Positions 27,285 through 35,988 of a DNA stretch of 39,012 nt are shown here, piece by piece. Made by a program: the position numbers and the translations under genes. Source of the stretch: Tissierellales bacterium (GTDB taxonomy: Bacteria > Bacillota > Clostridia > Tissierellales > Tissierellaceae); assembly GCA_030146915.1 (NCBI GenBank), contig JASLAT010000035.1, positions 1 to 39,012 of the forward strand, read 5' to 3'. Every line of letters begins with the position of its first letter. Position 1 is the stretch's first letter. The notes under the pieces are model-generated. The model had not been told where the DNA came from and ran no database searches. It was given only the letters and a program-made list of their open reading frames with translations.

Positions 27285-30200
27285 CTACATTTCTAAACTT
27301 ATCTTTCGCAACTCTTTACTCATAGCTTTTCTTTGCTCACGAGGTCCTAATGCTTTAGGACTATATATATTTACTTCATAGTTATTAGTTCTTGATGACA
27401 ATTCAAAATTATCATCATATAATTCTTGGTTTCTTCTACGATTTACACTTTTCTCAACAGGTGCATATTCTGATAAGTCGTTATTATATAAATGTTTAAA
27501 TCTACGTTCCATTTCATCATCACTGATAGGTTCATAACCAAACTCTTCTCTTATGAAATTAATCATATCAATTAGCTTCCATATCTGTGGTTTCATACCA
27601 TCAAAAAGTTGCTGGCCTAAGCTTGCCCCTGCATTATGATAATCAGGTTTATATTGGTGTAAAAGATCGATGATATCATCTTGTTGATTTTTAAGTATCA
27701 GTTTTTCAGCTTCGGCTTGTAAACTCTTATCATTTGTTTTTTGTTGTAACATTTCTCTATTATCTTCTATTTTACTTTCTAATATATTTCTTTCAAAGTC
27801 GTATAAATGGTTAATATCTTCTAATTCTTCTAGTCTTCTATTTTCTAATATTGTTTTCTCTTCTTCAGAAGACTTTTTAATTAAATCAATTTTATTTTTT
27901 AGTTGTTCTTTTTTATCCTCTAGAGCCCATTGATTTTGTTGTTCTTCCCATTTTCTTTTTTCTTCTTCAATTTGTTTCTCTAACTCTGCTCTATTATATT
28001 CATCATGTTCAAATTCTAAAGCTTCTTCTAACTGAGTTATGTTAGAGGTTAGCTCATCCTCAATTTCTTTACGAGTTTTTTCTTTTTCAGCTTGATCTAA
28101 TGCTTCTAATTCTTTTTCTATTGCTTTAATTTGCGTATTAGCTGCTTCATCAATTCTCTTTATTTTATTATTATATACTTGATTAATTCTTTTAATTGAT
28201 TCTTCTTTCCATTTTTCTAGCTGATTTATCTCTTTGTTTAAAGATTCTTCCTGTAGTTTATGTTCTCCATTATATTTATTTTTCAAAGCTTCTACAAGTG
28301 TACTATGAAGTTCATCTACAGCTTTAATTTGTTCATCTTTTATTTTATTATTAAACTCTTCTTGTTTTTTAATTATATTGTTATATGATTTATTAATTTC
28401 TAAGTTATACTTGATAAGGTCTGTTTTAGCAGATTCTAAATCTTTTTTAGCTTGTTCTCTATTTTTGTTTAGATTTTTTTGTTCTTTAGAGTTTTTAGCT
28501 TTTTTGTGTAATAAATCATCATAAGCTTTAGATAATGATTCTATTTTATCTTTTTGTACTTCAGCTATAGCTACTGTATTTTTAAAATTTGAAAGATTAT
28601 CTCCAGTATCAAATGAAAGCCTTTTAATTAATTCATCATGTCCAGTATCAGCTATTAACTTAGCAGCATTCTTTGTAGATTTAGCAACCATTGCAGCATT
28701 ATTAGTTATACCTATTTCCCATCCATCCATTGAGTCTTTACCAATACTCATAAATACTCTTGATGGAGATTTAATTCCAAGCTTATCTTTTAAGGCGGTA
28801 ATAATCTGACCACCTGCATTTTTTACAGCATTAACCGGAGCTAAAACTTTACTAACTATACCTTCTTTAAGTCCTAACATTAAATCACTACCAACTTGAA
28901 TAAATTTAGCTTTATATTCATTAACAGAGTTAACTAGTTTACTCCAATTTTCCTTGCCAGTATTAACTAAATTTGTACCGAATTCCTTAAATCTATTATT
29001 TATATTTTTCCATGTATTTATAGCACCAGCTTGAAGCTTTTCCCAATTTTCTTTAGATTGTTTTTCTCTAATCTCTGCTTGTCTTTGTGCATCTTGTCTA
29101 TTTAATTCCCTTTGCTTTCTATTATTCTCTTTAAATTTTTCCCACCAATTTTTAGTATTAGCTTTAAACTTCTCCCACTTAGTTAAAACTTCACCTGTTT
29201 CCCAATCTACATAATCAACATGTTCTTTTGCTTGTTCTTTAGCTTCATTAACTACTCCATCATGCATTTCTTCAGCTTCTTCGATGGATAGCTGCTTTTG
29301 TCTTTGAGCTTCAGCAATGATTTTATCAGCAGTTTCCTCAGCTTTTTTACCACCTTGAGCTCTAATCTGCTCAGCTATTCGTATCTGTTCATCATATTGT
29401 TCCTCAGCAGCTTCTATTGCTTTTTCTTTTTGTTGTAAAGATGATTTTACTGTATCAGCTAACATTTGAGCATTTATTTCACCTCTATTATCTCTTAATC
29501 TTTGTAAGATAACTTTAGATTCTGCTTCTGTCTCTGAAAGCGTTGCGATACCAATATCTCTAATTTGTTCTTGATATGCTTTTATATTTAGCTTTTCATT
29601 ATCTGTAAGCTCTCTTCTTTCTTCAGCTGCTAATTGATATATTTCATTTATGGAGTTTTGATATTCTTTAACTTTTTCTTTTTGCTCTTGATATGCTATT
29701 TCTGTAGACTGCATTAATTGTTGCTGCTCTTCTTCTGTTAAATGAATGGAGTTGCTAAGCATCTCTTTCATTACTGATAGAGCTTCTTCTTTATCCTCAT
29801 TTAAGCTATCAATAACAACATTGCCCATCTCTTTATAATGTTTTACCATCTCATTGGCAGTTTCTTTAGTAATTATAGAAGACTTACCCTTTAATGATAC
29901 TAAAGCTTGAGAAGCTTGTTTATCAAGTTCTAAAAAATCATTTACAGCAGTTTGTGTAGAGTTAGATATTTCTGTTTCTAAAGTATCACTAAATAAGTTT
30001 ACATCCAAACTAGATTTATTTAATTGTTTAGATAGAGCCTTGCCGCCTATAGCTAATGCGGTAACTCCAGCTATAGCTAATCCAACTGGTCCAGTTAACA
30101 CTGATGCAGCTCCTGCAAAAATGGATGTTGCCGTTGCTGATCCTGCTATTATTTTAGATAATAATCCCAATTTGATTGAAAATGTACTTATTGCACCAGC

Positions 30201-31904
30201 AGTTTTTCCTACGATTAAAAATAGTGGGCCAATAGCTGCTACAAACTTTCCTATTTTAACTATATTTTCTTGTTGTTGTGGTGTTAGGTTGTTAAGTTTA
30301 TCTGTCCAAGATTTAAGCAGTTCTATTAAATTAGCTATATTTGGTCTTAATTGGTCATAAAGTTTTAATCCTAGTTCTTCTAGAGCAGATTTTAATTCTG
30401 TAATACTGCCTTTATTATTATCTAACATTGTTGAAGCCATGTCATCTAAAGCACCATCAGCATTTTCAACAGAGTATTTTAAATCATCATAAGAATCTCC
30501 AAGTCCATTTAATAAGGCATTTAATCCTTTTACATGTTCTTTACCACCTATCATAGCTAAGATTCTGTTTCTTTCAGCATCAGTCATATCTTCTGTTTTC
30601 TCTTTGACATCAAATAATACTTGAGTAAGACCTTTAAAGGTTCCATCTGCATCAAAAGCAGTATAGTTTAACTCTTCTAGTGCATCTTTAGCTCTTCCAG
30701 CAGGAGCAGTTAAATTTAATAGAATAGCATTCAGGCTTTTACCACCTTCACTACCTTTAATTCCAGCATTAGCCAATAGTCCTAAAGCTATAGCACTATC
30801 TTCAGCAGGTACTTTTAAACCTCTTAAAGTACCACCAACTGCTAAATATGCTTCCATCATTTGATCTATGTCGGTATTAGAATTTCTTGCGGTTTGTGCG
30901 ACTATATCTAAGTACTTATCTAAATCTTTAACCTCTATTCCTAATGATGCCATAGAGTCGGTAACTAGGGATGAGGATCTAGCTAAATCAATATTACCTG
31001 CTTCTGACAATCTTAATACAGGTTCTATACCTCTTAAAGAGTCTTGAACATCCCAACCAGCCAAAGACATATATCCTAAGGCATCTGCTGCTTCAGTAGC
31101 AGACTTAGATGTTTGAGCTCCCATTTCTCTAGCTTTACTTTCTAACTGTTTAAATTCTACTGCAGTTGGTTGTGCGAGTGCCTTTACATTTGACATACTA
31201 GCTTCAAAGTCCATACCAATTTTGGTGGCAATACCTGACATGGCGAATAAAGGTGTAGTAATATATGTTGTTAGACCTTTTCCTATAGACTTACTAATTT
31301 CAGATACTTTTCCAGCTTTATTTCCAAATGCTTCAAGATTTTTGCTATATTGAGTAAATTTATTAGATTGAATATCTATTTCTTTAGAGGTATCCTTTAA
31401 TGATGATTGCATATTTTTCAATTTAGAACTAGCATTCATTGTTTTGATTTCATAATTTTCTAAAGTTCTAACATTATTTCTTATTTTTTCTTCATTATTT
31501 TGATATTCAGTAGTTAGTTCATCTAAATTTTGTTTTAATTTTTTAGTTTCTTCTGCATTAATACCATTTGCTGCAGTAGAAGATTTATATTGCTTCTCAA
31601 TATCTACAATTTTATTTTTTAAGTTTTCTTGAGCTTTAGCATTGTCATTTAGTGTCTTTCTAGATTCTTCAAGTTTATTTCTATAGGACTCTGTTATTTG
31701 TGATTGAGCTTTAATTTGTTTTTCTAACATTTTAGCTTTAGATTGTAGACCATCCAATGATTTCTCAAACCCTTTAGATCCAGCAGCACTAGATTTAAAT
31801 TCAGAAGTAGCCTTTCTTATACTTCTATTCATGTTCTGTATTCCACGTTGAAAGTTGCTATTATCTAAAGCTAATTTAACTACCAAGTTACCAGAATCAG
31901 ACAT
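27285..31904 (-). CDS. Tail tape measure protein
   Basis: At about 1,539 residues it is the longest protein here; its length sets tail length, predicting a long siphovirus tail. The N-terminal 230 residues are coiled coil. The TP901-type core follows (MSNVKALAQPTAVEFKQL, SATEAADALGYMSLAGWD, GGKSLNAILLNLTAPAGRAK), then hydrophobic segments near 565-635 and long coiled coils, with LGIKSPSRVFMSIGKDSMDG near 1,080. The start is ATG 31902-31904 after GGAGGTG. Confidence 0.95.
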   Translation of the reverse strand: MSDSGNLVVKLALDNSNFQRGIQNMNRSIRKATSEFKSSAAGSKGFEKSLDGLQSKAKMLEKQIKAQSQITESYRNKLEESRKTLNDNAKAQENLKNKIVDIEKQYKSSTAANGINAEETKKLKQNLDELTTEYQNNEEKIRNNVRTLENYEIKTMNASSKLKNMQSSLKDTSKEIDIQSNKFTQYSKNLEAFGNKAGKVSEISKSIGKGLTTYITTPLFAMSGIATKIGMDFEASMSNVKALAQPTAVEFKQLESKAREMGAQTSKSATEAADALGYMSLAGWDVQDSLRGIEPVLRLSEAGNIDLARSSSLVTDSMASLGIEVKDLDKYLDIVAQTARNSNTDIDQMMEAYLAVGGTLRGLKVPAEDSAIALGLLANAGIKGSEGGKSLNAILLNLTAPAGRAKDALEELNYTAFDADGTFKGLTQVLFDVKEKTEDMTDAERNRILAMIGGKEHVKGLNALLNGLGDSYDDLKYSVENADGALDDMASTMLDNNKGSITELKSALEELGLKLYDQLRPNIANLIELLKSWTDKLNNLTPQQQENIVKIGKFVAAIGPLFLIVGKTAGAISTFSIKLGLLSKIIAGSATATSIFAGAASVLTGPVGLAIAGVTALAIGGKALSKQLNKSSLDVNLFSDTLETEISNSTQTAVNDFLELDKQASQALVSLKGKSSIITKETANEMVKHYKEMGNVVIDSLNEDKEEALSVMKEMLSNSIHLTEEEQQQLMQSTEIAYQEQKEKVKEYQNSINEIYQLAAEERRELTDNEKLNIKAYQEQIRDIGIATLSETEAESKVILQRLRDNRGEINAQMLADTVKSSLQQKEKAIEAAEEQYDEQIRIAEQIRAQGGKKAEETADKIIAEAQRQKQLSIEEAEEMHDGVVNEAKEQAKEHVDYVDWETGEVLTKWEKFKANTKNWWEKFKENNRKQRELNRQDAQRQAEIREKQSKENWEKLQAGAINTWKNINNRFKEFGTNLVNTGKENWSKLVNSVNEYKAKFIQVGSDLMLGLKEGIVSKVLAPVNAVKNAGGQIITALKDKLGIKSPSRVFMSIGKDSMDGWEIGITNNAAMVAKSTKNAAKLIADTGHDELIKRLSFDTGDNLSNFKNTVAIAEVQKDKIESLSKAYDDLLHKKAKNSKEQKNLNKNREQAKKDLESAKTDLIKYNLEINKSYNNIIKKQEEFNNKIKDEQIKAVDELHSTLVEALKNKYNGEHKLQEESLNKEINQLEKWKEESIKRINQVYNNKIKRIDEAANTQIKAIEKELEALDQAEKEKTRKEIEDELTSNITQLEEALEFEHDEYNRAELEKQIEEEKRKWEEQQNQWALEDKKEQLKNKIDLIKKSSEEEKTILENRRLEELEDINHLYDFERNILESKIEDNREMLQQKTNDKSLQAEAEKLILKNQQDDIIDLLHQYKPDYHNAGASLGQQLFDGMKPQIWKLIDMINFIREEFGYEPISDDEMERRFKHLYNNDLSEYAPVEKSVNRRRNQELYDDNFELSSRTNNYEVNIYSPKALGPREQRKAMSKELRKISLEM

Positions 31905-31918
31905 ACTTACACCTCCTT

Positions 31919-32466
31919 TTATAGCCAACTACATTGATCAATGTATCCACCTGATTTTTTATTAGAAGCATTACTTTCTAGTCCATTTATTTTTTTATAG
32001 ATTTTATATAACTTCAAAATTTGGTTAGGATTTGACTTCCAAAACTCTGTTTCACTTAAATGTAATAATGTTACAGAGATATAAAAATACCACTCCCAAG
32101 GAAACTGCAAATCTTCCTCAGAGTGGTTGGTTAGTTTTTTTCGCTATGATCATCTTCTTCATTCGAAGCTATATATGTTTCTATTGCATCACCAAATGCT
32201 GTATAGATTTTATTTAAATTATTTATATCTATAAGTGTTCCAACTTTTTCTTCTGTTAAAGAAGAGTCTTCTTCCTTTAACATTAAGTATAGTAATTTAC
32301 GTACATCTTTTAATGTAGGCTTAGATGCCATAATATTTAAAGCTTTTGAAATATCACCATACTCTTCTTCTAAATCAACTAAAGTATTAAAGTTAATAAT
32401 CAGTCTTCTCTCTCTATCAAGTGAAATAGGAATTCCTTTCTTATTAAATGGATTATTATTTTTCAA
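31919..32466 (-). CDS. Tail assembly chaperone fusion by -1 frameshift (gpGT-like)
   Basis: The downstream frame (31919-32134) has no ATG and no ribosome site, and opens exactly at the slippery sequence of the upstream gene. A -1 slip at 32134-32140 joins 111 residues of the gpG-like protein to about 71 more (LTNHSEEDLQFPWEWYFY onward). The fusion is encoded just before the tape measure gene, where lambda gpGT and its analogues bind it and recruit tail tube subunits. Confidence 0.85.
32131..32466 (-). CDS. Tail assembly chaperone (gpG-like)
   Basis: The 111-residue protein starts at TTG 32464-32466 with AAGGAGG upstream. It has the usual sequence of this family: ISLDRERRLIINFNTLVDLE, EEEYGDISKAL, and TLKDVRKLLYLMLKEED. 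The last two codons before the stop form the slippery site. It lies between the tail tube gene and the tape measure gene and is made in excess over the fusion form. Confidence 0.88.
   Translation of the reverse strand: MKNNNPFNKKGIPISLDRERRLIINFNTLVDLEEEYGDISKALNIMASKPTLKDVRKLLYLMLKEEDSSLTEEKVGTLIDINNLNKIYTAFGDAIETYIASNEEDDHSEKN
32134..32140 (-). other. -1 ribosomal slippery heptamer
   Basis: The minus strand reads GAA AAA AAC TAA, containing A AAA AAC in the X XXY YYZ phase, immediately followed by the zero-frame stop. Both codons re-pair as AAA AAA after the slip. Confidence 0.9.
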
Positions 32467-32620
32467 TCTCTTTTTCCTCCTTAATTATCTTAATCAATTC
32501 ACCATATCCAGCATTATTTATTTCTGTAGCTCTTTTTTTAGAAACTGAAAATTTTTGACCTTTTAAATACCTTATATTTGTATTTTTATCAGTGAATGAA
32601 TGCATTACTATTGCTAACAT
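32456..32620 (-). CDS. Small conserved-position tail gene
   Basis: The 54-residue basic protein (start ATG 32618-32620, GGAGG upstream) contains HSFTDKNTNIRYLKGQKF and KRATEINNAGYGELI. It looks like a small SH3-like or beta-hairpin peptide. It ends overlapping the gpG-like TTG start, so translation is coupled. Many Firmicutes siphophages have an unassigned gene of this size between tail tube and chaperone. Confidence 0.65.
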   Translation of the reverse strand: MLAIVMHSFTDKNTNIRYLKGQKFSVSKKRATEINNAGYGELIKIIKEEKEIEK

Positions 32621-32681
32621 AAAAAACCTCCTATCGTTTAGATTTAAACGTTTAAAGCTATTTTTACAAAAATAATAGAAA

Positions 32682-32703
32682 AAAGAGGGTATAAACCCTC
32701 TTT
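32682..32703 (-). terminator. Terminator after the major tail protein gene
   Basis: AAAGAGGGT and ACCCTCTTT form a 9-bp stem with a 4-base loop, followed on the minus strand by TTTTTTCTATT. Partial termination here would favour tail tube protein over downstream genes. Confidence 0.82.
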
Positions 32704-32712
32704 AAAAATAAA

Positions 32713-33291
32713 TTATGCTAAAATGTCTCCATTTTTCAGATATTCAGTTGAAAAAAACTGCTCTTCACCTGGTGCATCATCTAAATTGGTGTCAGCCTTA
32801 AATCTTAAGTTTCCATCAAATAATCTAGGTGTAAATACTAAGTCTAAAGTAGGAGTTCCATATTCGATATTTTCTTCCTTAGTTTGATTTTCTTCATCAG
32901 TAGGTTTGGCCGTACCTTTTAATAACCAAACCATCCTGTATCCTCCACCACCAGTTTTTGATTTTTGTGCCATAAAACCTAAAGCAAGTGGATCGGCTGT
33001 ATCATCTTTATTTTCTATTAAAGTTCCATTTTTATATTCATGACCTTTTAGATAAGCTTCATCTTCTAAAGTTAAAGAAGCTAAATCTACATTAACTTCT
33101 ATAGCCGTCAAGGAAGATTCATTTTCTAGTAATTGATCATCTCCATATAACGAACCTTCGGCAACCTGAGGTGACATATTAACAATTCTTGCTCCAGGTA
33201 ATCTTTTAAGTTCTTCTGCATACTCAACACCTGTTTCATCATCTTTTTTTAATTTACATACAATTAAATTTCTCAAACCTATAAATGCCAT
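32713..33291 (-). CDS. Major tail (tube) protein
   Basis: The 192-residue protein starts MAFIGLRNLIVCKLKKDDET and has VNMSPQVAEGSLYGDDQLLE, LASLTLEDEAYLKGHEY and the closing TPRLFDGNLRFKADTNL. This matches the phi13/phage-type tail tube family of Firmicutes siphophages. Stacked hexamers form the tail tube. It is followed by a terminator that should raise its relative yield, and preceded by the tail terminator gene. Confidence 0.9.
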   Translation of the reverse strand: MAFIGLRNLIVCKLKKDDETGVEYAEELKRLPGARIVNMSPQVAEGSLYGDDQLLENESSLTAIEVNVDLASLTLEDEAYLKGHEYKNGTLIENKDDTADPLALGFMAQKSKTGGGGYRMVWLLKGTAKPTDEENQTKEENIEYGTPTLDLVFTPRLFDGNLRFKADTNLDDAPGEEQFFSTEYLKNGDILA

Positions 33292-33293
33292 AA

Positions 33294-33617
33294 TTATTCC
33301 TCCTTATAAAAATAACGAAGTACTTTATGATATAGACCAGTATCTTTCTCATACGGTGCATCATAATGACTTCGTTTTCTAAACCCTATGCTTTTTAATA
33401 GCGATTCTACTTCTTTAACTAAATTAGTATAATTCTCTTTACTCCAAACATCTATCTGATAATATCGGCCAGTTACAATAGCTTCATCATCAGCAAACAT
33501 TTCATCAGTATTAAGCATTTCAAAAAAAGTTATATATGTTTTTTCTTTTCCGGTATAATGTCTAAAGCTAACTGGTACTTTCGCTTTGGATAAAGTATCT
33601 ATAATAATTTTATTCAT
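33294..33617 (-). CDS. Tail terminator/completion protein
   Basis: The 107-residue protein has FRHYTGKEKTYITFFEML, RYYQIDVWSKENYTNLVKEV and LLKSIGFRKRSHYDAPYEKD, ending in HKVLRYFYKEE. This is the usual pattern of the tail terminator (lambda gpU/HK97 gp10-neighbour, DUF3168-like) which caps the tube and joins it to the head. It lies between the HK97-gp10-like gene and the tail tube gene, as expected. Confidence 0.82.
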   Translation of the reverse strand: MNKIIIDTLSKAKVPVSFRHYTGKEKTYITFFEMLNTDEMFADDEAIVTGRYYQIDVWSKENYTNLVKEVESLLKSIGFRKRSHYDAPYEKDTGLYHKVLRYFYKEE

Positions 33618-34009
33618 TTTAATCCTAGTCCTTCTTTTAAAATATTAATGATAATTGTTTTGGATAAATTTTTATTTTTTTCATAAGCAGGTCCTAAAAA
33701 AGGTTTAGCTGCCATTTTAGAAGTGCCATATTCGTGAAATTTCATATAGAATATATCGGAGTTATTTCCTTTTTCTACTCCAATATTTATATATTTAATT
33801 CCTTTACTTCTCCTTATATTACCTATATCTAACCCAGCTCGACCTTTACCAGTAAGTACTGGTGCAAGACTTTTAGCGTCTTTTAAGATAGGTATAGCAG
33901 CTTCTTTTAAAGCTTTATTCTCTATACTTCCACCTTTTCTGCCTAGCTGTTCAATATCTTTAACTAGCTTATCCATACCTTCAAGTTTAAAATCTAATTT
34001 ATTACTCAC
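33614..34009 (-). CDS. HK97 gp10-like neck protein
   Basis: The protein of about 131 residues has LEGMDKLVKDIEQLGRK, LKDAKSLAPVLTGKGRAGL and HEYGTSKMAAKPFLGPAYE, the diagnostic HK97-gp10 sequence. It takes part in head-tail joining. I choose GTG 34007-34009, overlapping the upstream stop, because the open frame before it lies in the upstream gene and gives a non-family extension of 20 residues. The end overlaps the terminator gene by four bases. Confidence 0.88.
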   Translation of the reverse strand: MSNKLDFKLEGMDKLVKDIEQLGRKGGSIENKALKEAAIPILKDAKSLAPVLTGKGRAGLDIGNIRRSKGIKYINIGVEKGNNSDIFYMKFHEYGTSKMAAKPFLGPAYEKNKNLSKTIIINILKEGLGLK

Positions 34010-34367
34010 TACTATCAACTGAAGCTGCATAGATATTATATTCAATGTTATCTTCATTAACATTATCAATATGGTAAATATTGTAAATTTTATTATTATA
34101 CCTTATAAAGATATTTGTATTTAATCCTGAGAAATAATTACAGTTAAATACTTTTTTATCTTCAGATTGAATACTAGCTGCAGCTTCAAACTCCCTACCT
34201 CTTAAACTCCTGACATTTGCCCAAGATTTATTAATAGTTTGCCACTCTTTCTTATCGAATCCTTCATCATCAGTTCCAATAAAAGTAGAACCAAATTCTA
34301 TTAATTTATTTCTAGGATTATTAACTCTTTTCATTTTAATTCTTTTCATATGTTTTAGCTCCTTCAC
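34002..34367 (-). CDS. Head closure protein (SPP1 gp16-like)
   Basis: The protein of up to 121 residues has the small beta-barrel pattern of head closure proteins: NKLIEFGSTFIGTDDEGFDK, WANVRSLRGREFEAA and FIRYNNKIYNIYHIDNV. It stops DNA leakage after packaging and connects the portal-adaptor ring to the tail. The first ten residues are uncertain; an internal ATG at MKRVNNPRNKL is an alternative start. It overlaps its neighbours on both sides. Confidence 0.82.
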   Translation of the reverse strand: MKELKHMKRIKMKRVNNPRNKLIEFGSTFIGTDDEGFDKKEWQTINKSWANVRSLRGREFEAAASIQSEDKKVFNCNYFSGLNTNIFIRYNNKIYNIYHIDNVNEDNIEYNIYAASVDSSE

Positions 34368-34611
34368 GGAATATAAGTCTATTTAATTCAAGTGAAAAGT
34401 TTGTTTCAAAGTATTCGGTAGCATTATTATAATCATATCTACAATAATTTATTAAAAGATTACGAGCTAGACCAGGTGTTTTAAAGTCTAGCTCAATACC
34501 TACCAAATCAATTAGTGTCATCTTACCTCTAAGGATAATATCGTCTATTATTTTGTCATGATTATCATCTATAACTCTTAGATTTCTTTTTACTTCTTCT
34601 CTTAGATCCAT
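34336..34611 (-). CDS. Head-tail connector/adaptor protein
   Basis: The 91-residue helical protein has VKRNLRVIDDNHDKIIDDII, GIELDFKTPGLARNLLINY and a C-terminal FSLELNRLIFREGA. This is the gp6/gp15-like adaptor that sits under the portal. It starts six bases after the preceding small ORF and overlaps the head closure gene by 32 bases. Assignment is from helical layout and gene order. Confidence 0.82.
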   Translation of the reverse strand: MDLREEVKRNLRVIDDNHDKIIDDIILRGKMTLIDLVGIELDFKTPGLARNLLINYCRYDYNNATEYFETNFSLELNRLIFREGAKTYEKN

Positions 34612-34616
34612 ATAAA

Positions 34617-34760
34617 TTATCTCTCCAATATTGATAACATTTCTGATTTTGTCATACTCATATCTAATGATAAGCCAAGATCATAACCAATTTTAATTAA
34701 TTCTGACTTAGTCTTCCCCTCTAGATTAATGTCAGATATACTTGATCTAGAGGATATTAT
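34617..34760 (-). CDS. SAP/HeH-like small ORF without a normal start codon
   Basis: The open frame runs from GCC at 34769 (just after an in-frame TAA at 34772-34770) to TAA at 34619-34617. The peptide has a SAP/HeH-like helix-extended-helix: KTKSELIKIGYDLGLSLDMS then MTKSEMLSILE. No ATG, GTG or TTG precedes the motif. It may start at ATA 34760 or 34757 next to GGGGGA, or be fused to the capsid by a -1 slip on CCGGGGGAA. The coordinates given use the ATA. Confidence 0.5.
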   Translation of the reverse strand: MISSRSSISDINLEGKTKSELIKIGYDLGLSLDMSMTKSEMLSILER

Positions 34761-35986
34761 TCCCCCGGCTTATCACTGTTTTTAGTATCTATTTTTACTT
34801 TTTGGATAGCTGGTTCAAGATCAGATATATCTAATAATAGGAAATCATTATTACTTTTCGCTTGGCCATGTCCTAAAAATCTCACTTTGTAAGTTCTGTA
34901 ATCTTCTAAAAACTTATATTCATCAGAGTATTCTATTTTACCATCTTTAACTAAACCCATTCCCATAAAGTACTCTTTACCTAATCCAATTATTGCTTTA
35001 CCTTCTTGAATTTCAGTAGATTGTACAATTGTAGTAGGATAAGGTAATACATTATTTACATATGTTCCAGATGCACTTCTTATTGTTGTCGCTGGCATTA
35101 TTTTTTTGAAATAATCTGTTGGATTAACAATAAGGATTAAATCTGTAATTTTTCTAGAATATCCTTTTTCTGTTTTTGTCATTTTAGATAAGATTTTACC
35201 ATATTCTATAGGGTCTAGAGAGTTTATTTTTATTGCTTCTTTTTCAGGATATTCTCCACCAACTATAGCTGCATCTTCAGCTATGTTTCTAGTCATACCT
35301 ATAGGCATTTCTTTTCCTGTACCACAAATCATTCCAAACTCTAAGCCAAATGCTAAAGCTTCATACATAACTTCTCTTACATATCTATCTAAATAAATCG
35401 GACCCAAATCTAGCATGTCTTGATGTACAAACATATAGGCAGATAGCTTATTGTTACCTAGTACTATCTCTTTAAATCCAGAAGTTAGTTCTTCTTTAAC
35501 CTCAGAATTTAATGGACCCCAATGAGCTAGTTGTCTTATATTAGTATTTAATAAAATTCTAGTTAAGCCTGTAACATTATTAAAATCTATTAACTCTAAT
35601 AGCTCATGATCGGCCTTTAAATCATCAAATACAGCATCAATAACTGTTTCTGGAATAACCACATCCAAATCACTTACCGAGTTAGGTGCAGCTTGCATTA
35701 CTTCAATTGCTTTTTGATAGAATTTGGTTTCTTCACTAGTTAGTTGTCTAACACCTCTAGTAGACAGTATATTACTATCATTAATTGCAATATTATTGTT
35801 AGCTTCTCTAATTATAGCTTGTTCAATACTACCTAAATAATTAGAAAAAACTTGAGCAAACTTATCACTATCGTTATCTTGAATAGCTTGTTTTATTTCA
35901 GCTCTAAATTCATCCTTTGTCATATGCAAATCTGGATTTTTACTATGAAGTTGTAATTTAAAAGTGAATGGTTTTCTTGTATACAT
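34757..35986 (-). CDS. Major capsid protein (HK97 fold)
   Basis: The 409-residue protein has an N-terminal helical scaffold-like segment (about 1-110) and then the HK97-type core: VIPETVIDAVFDDLKADHEL, GFKEIVLGNNKLSAYMFVHQ, LAFGLEFGMICGTGKEMPIG and IVNPTDYFKKIMPA. A ClpP-like protease is encoded immediately upstream, so the N-terminal delta domain is probably removed during maturation. It ends SDKPGE, followed by an overlapping SAP-like frame. The AAGGAGG site is strong. Confidence 0.93.
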   Translation of the reverse strand: MYTRKPFTFKLQLHSKNPDLHMTKDEFRAEIKQAIQDNDSDKFAQVFSNYLGSIEQAIIREANNNIAINDSNILSTRGVRQLTSEETKFYQKAIEVMQAAPNSVSDLDVVIPETVIDAVFDDLKADHELLELIDFNNVTGLTRILLNTNIRQLAHWGPLNSEVKEELTSGFKEIVLGNNKLSAYMFVHQDMLDLGPIYLDRYVREVMYEALAFGLEFGMICGTGKEMPIGMTRNIAEDAAIVGGEYPEKEAIKINSLDPIEYGKILSKMTKTEKGYSRKITDLILIVNPTDYFKKIMPATTIRSASGTYVNNVLPYPTTIVQSTEIQEGKAIIGLGKEYFMGMGLVKDGKIEYSDEYKFLEDYRTYKVRFLGHGQAKSNNDFLLLDISDLEPAIQKVKIDTKNSDKPGE

Positions 35987-35988
35987 GT

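Noticed and set aside
30040..30360. Plus-strand ORF of 106 codons
   Set aside because: It is the shadow of the tape measure gene on the other strand and lacks a start signal.
31919..32110. 63-codon ORF as a separate gene
   Set aside because: It would start at TTG without a ribosome site; the frame is explained by the -1 slip from the gpG-like gene.
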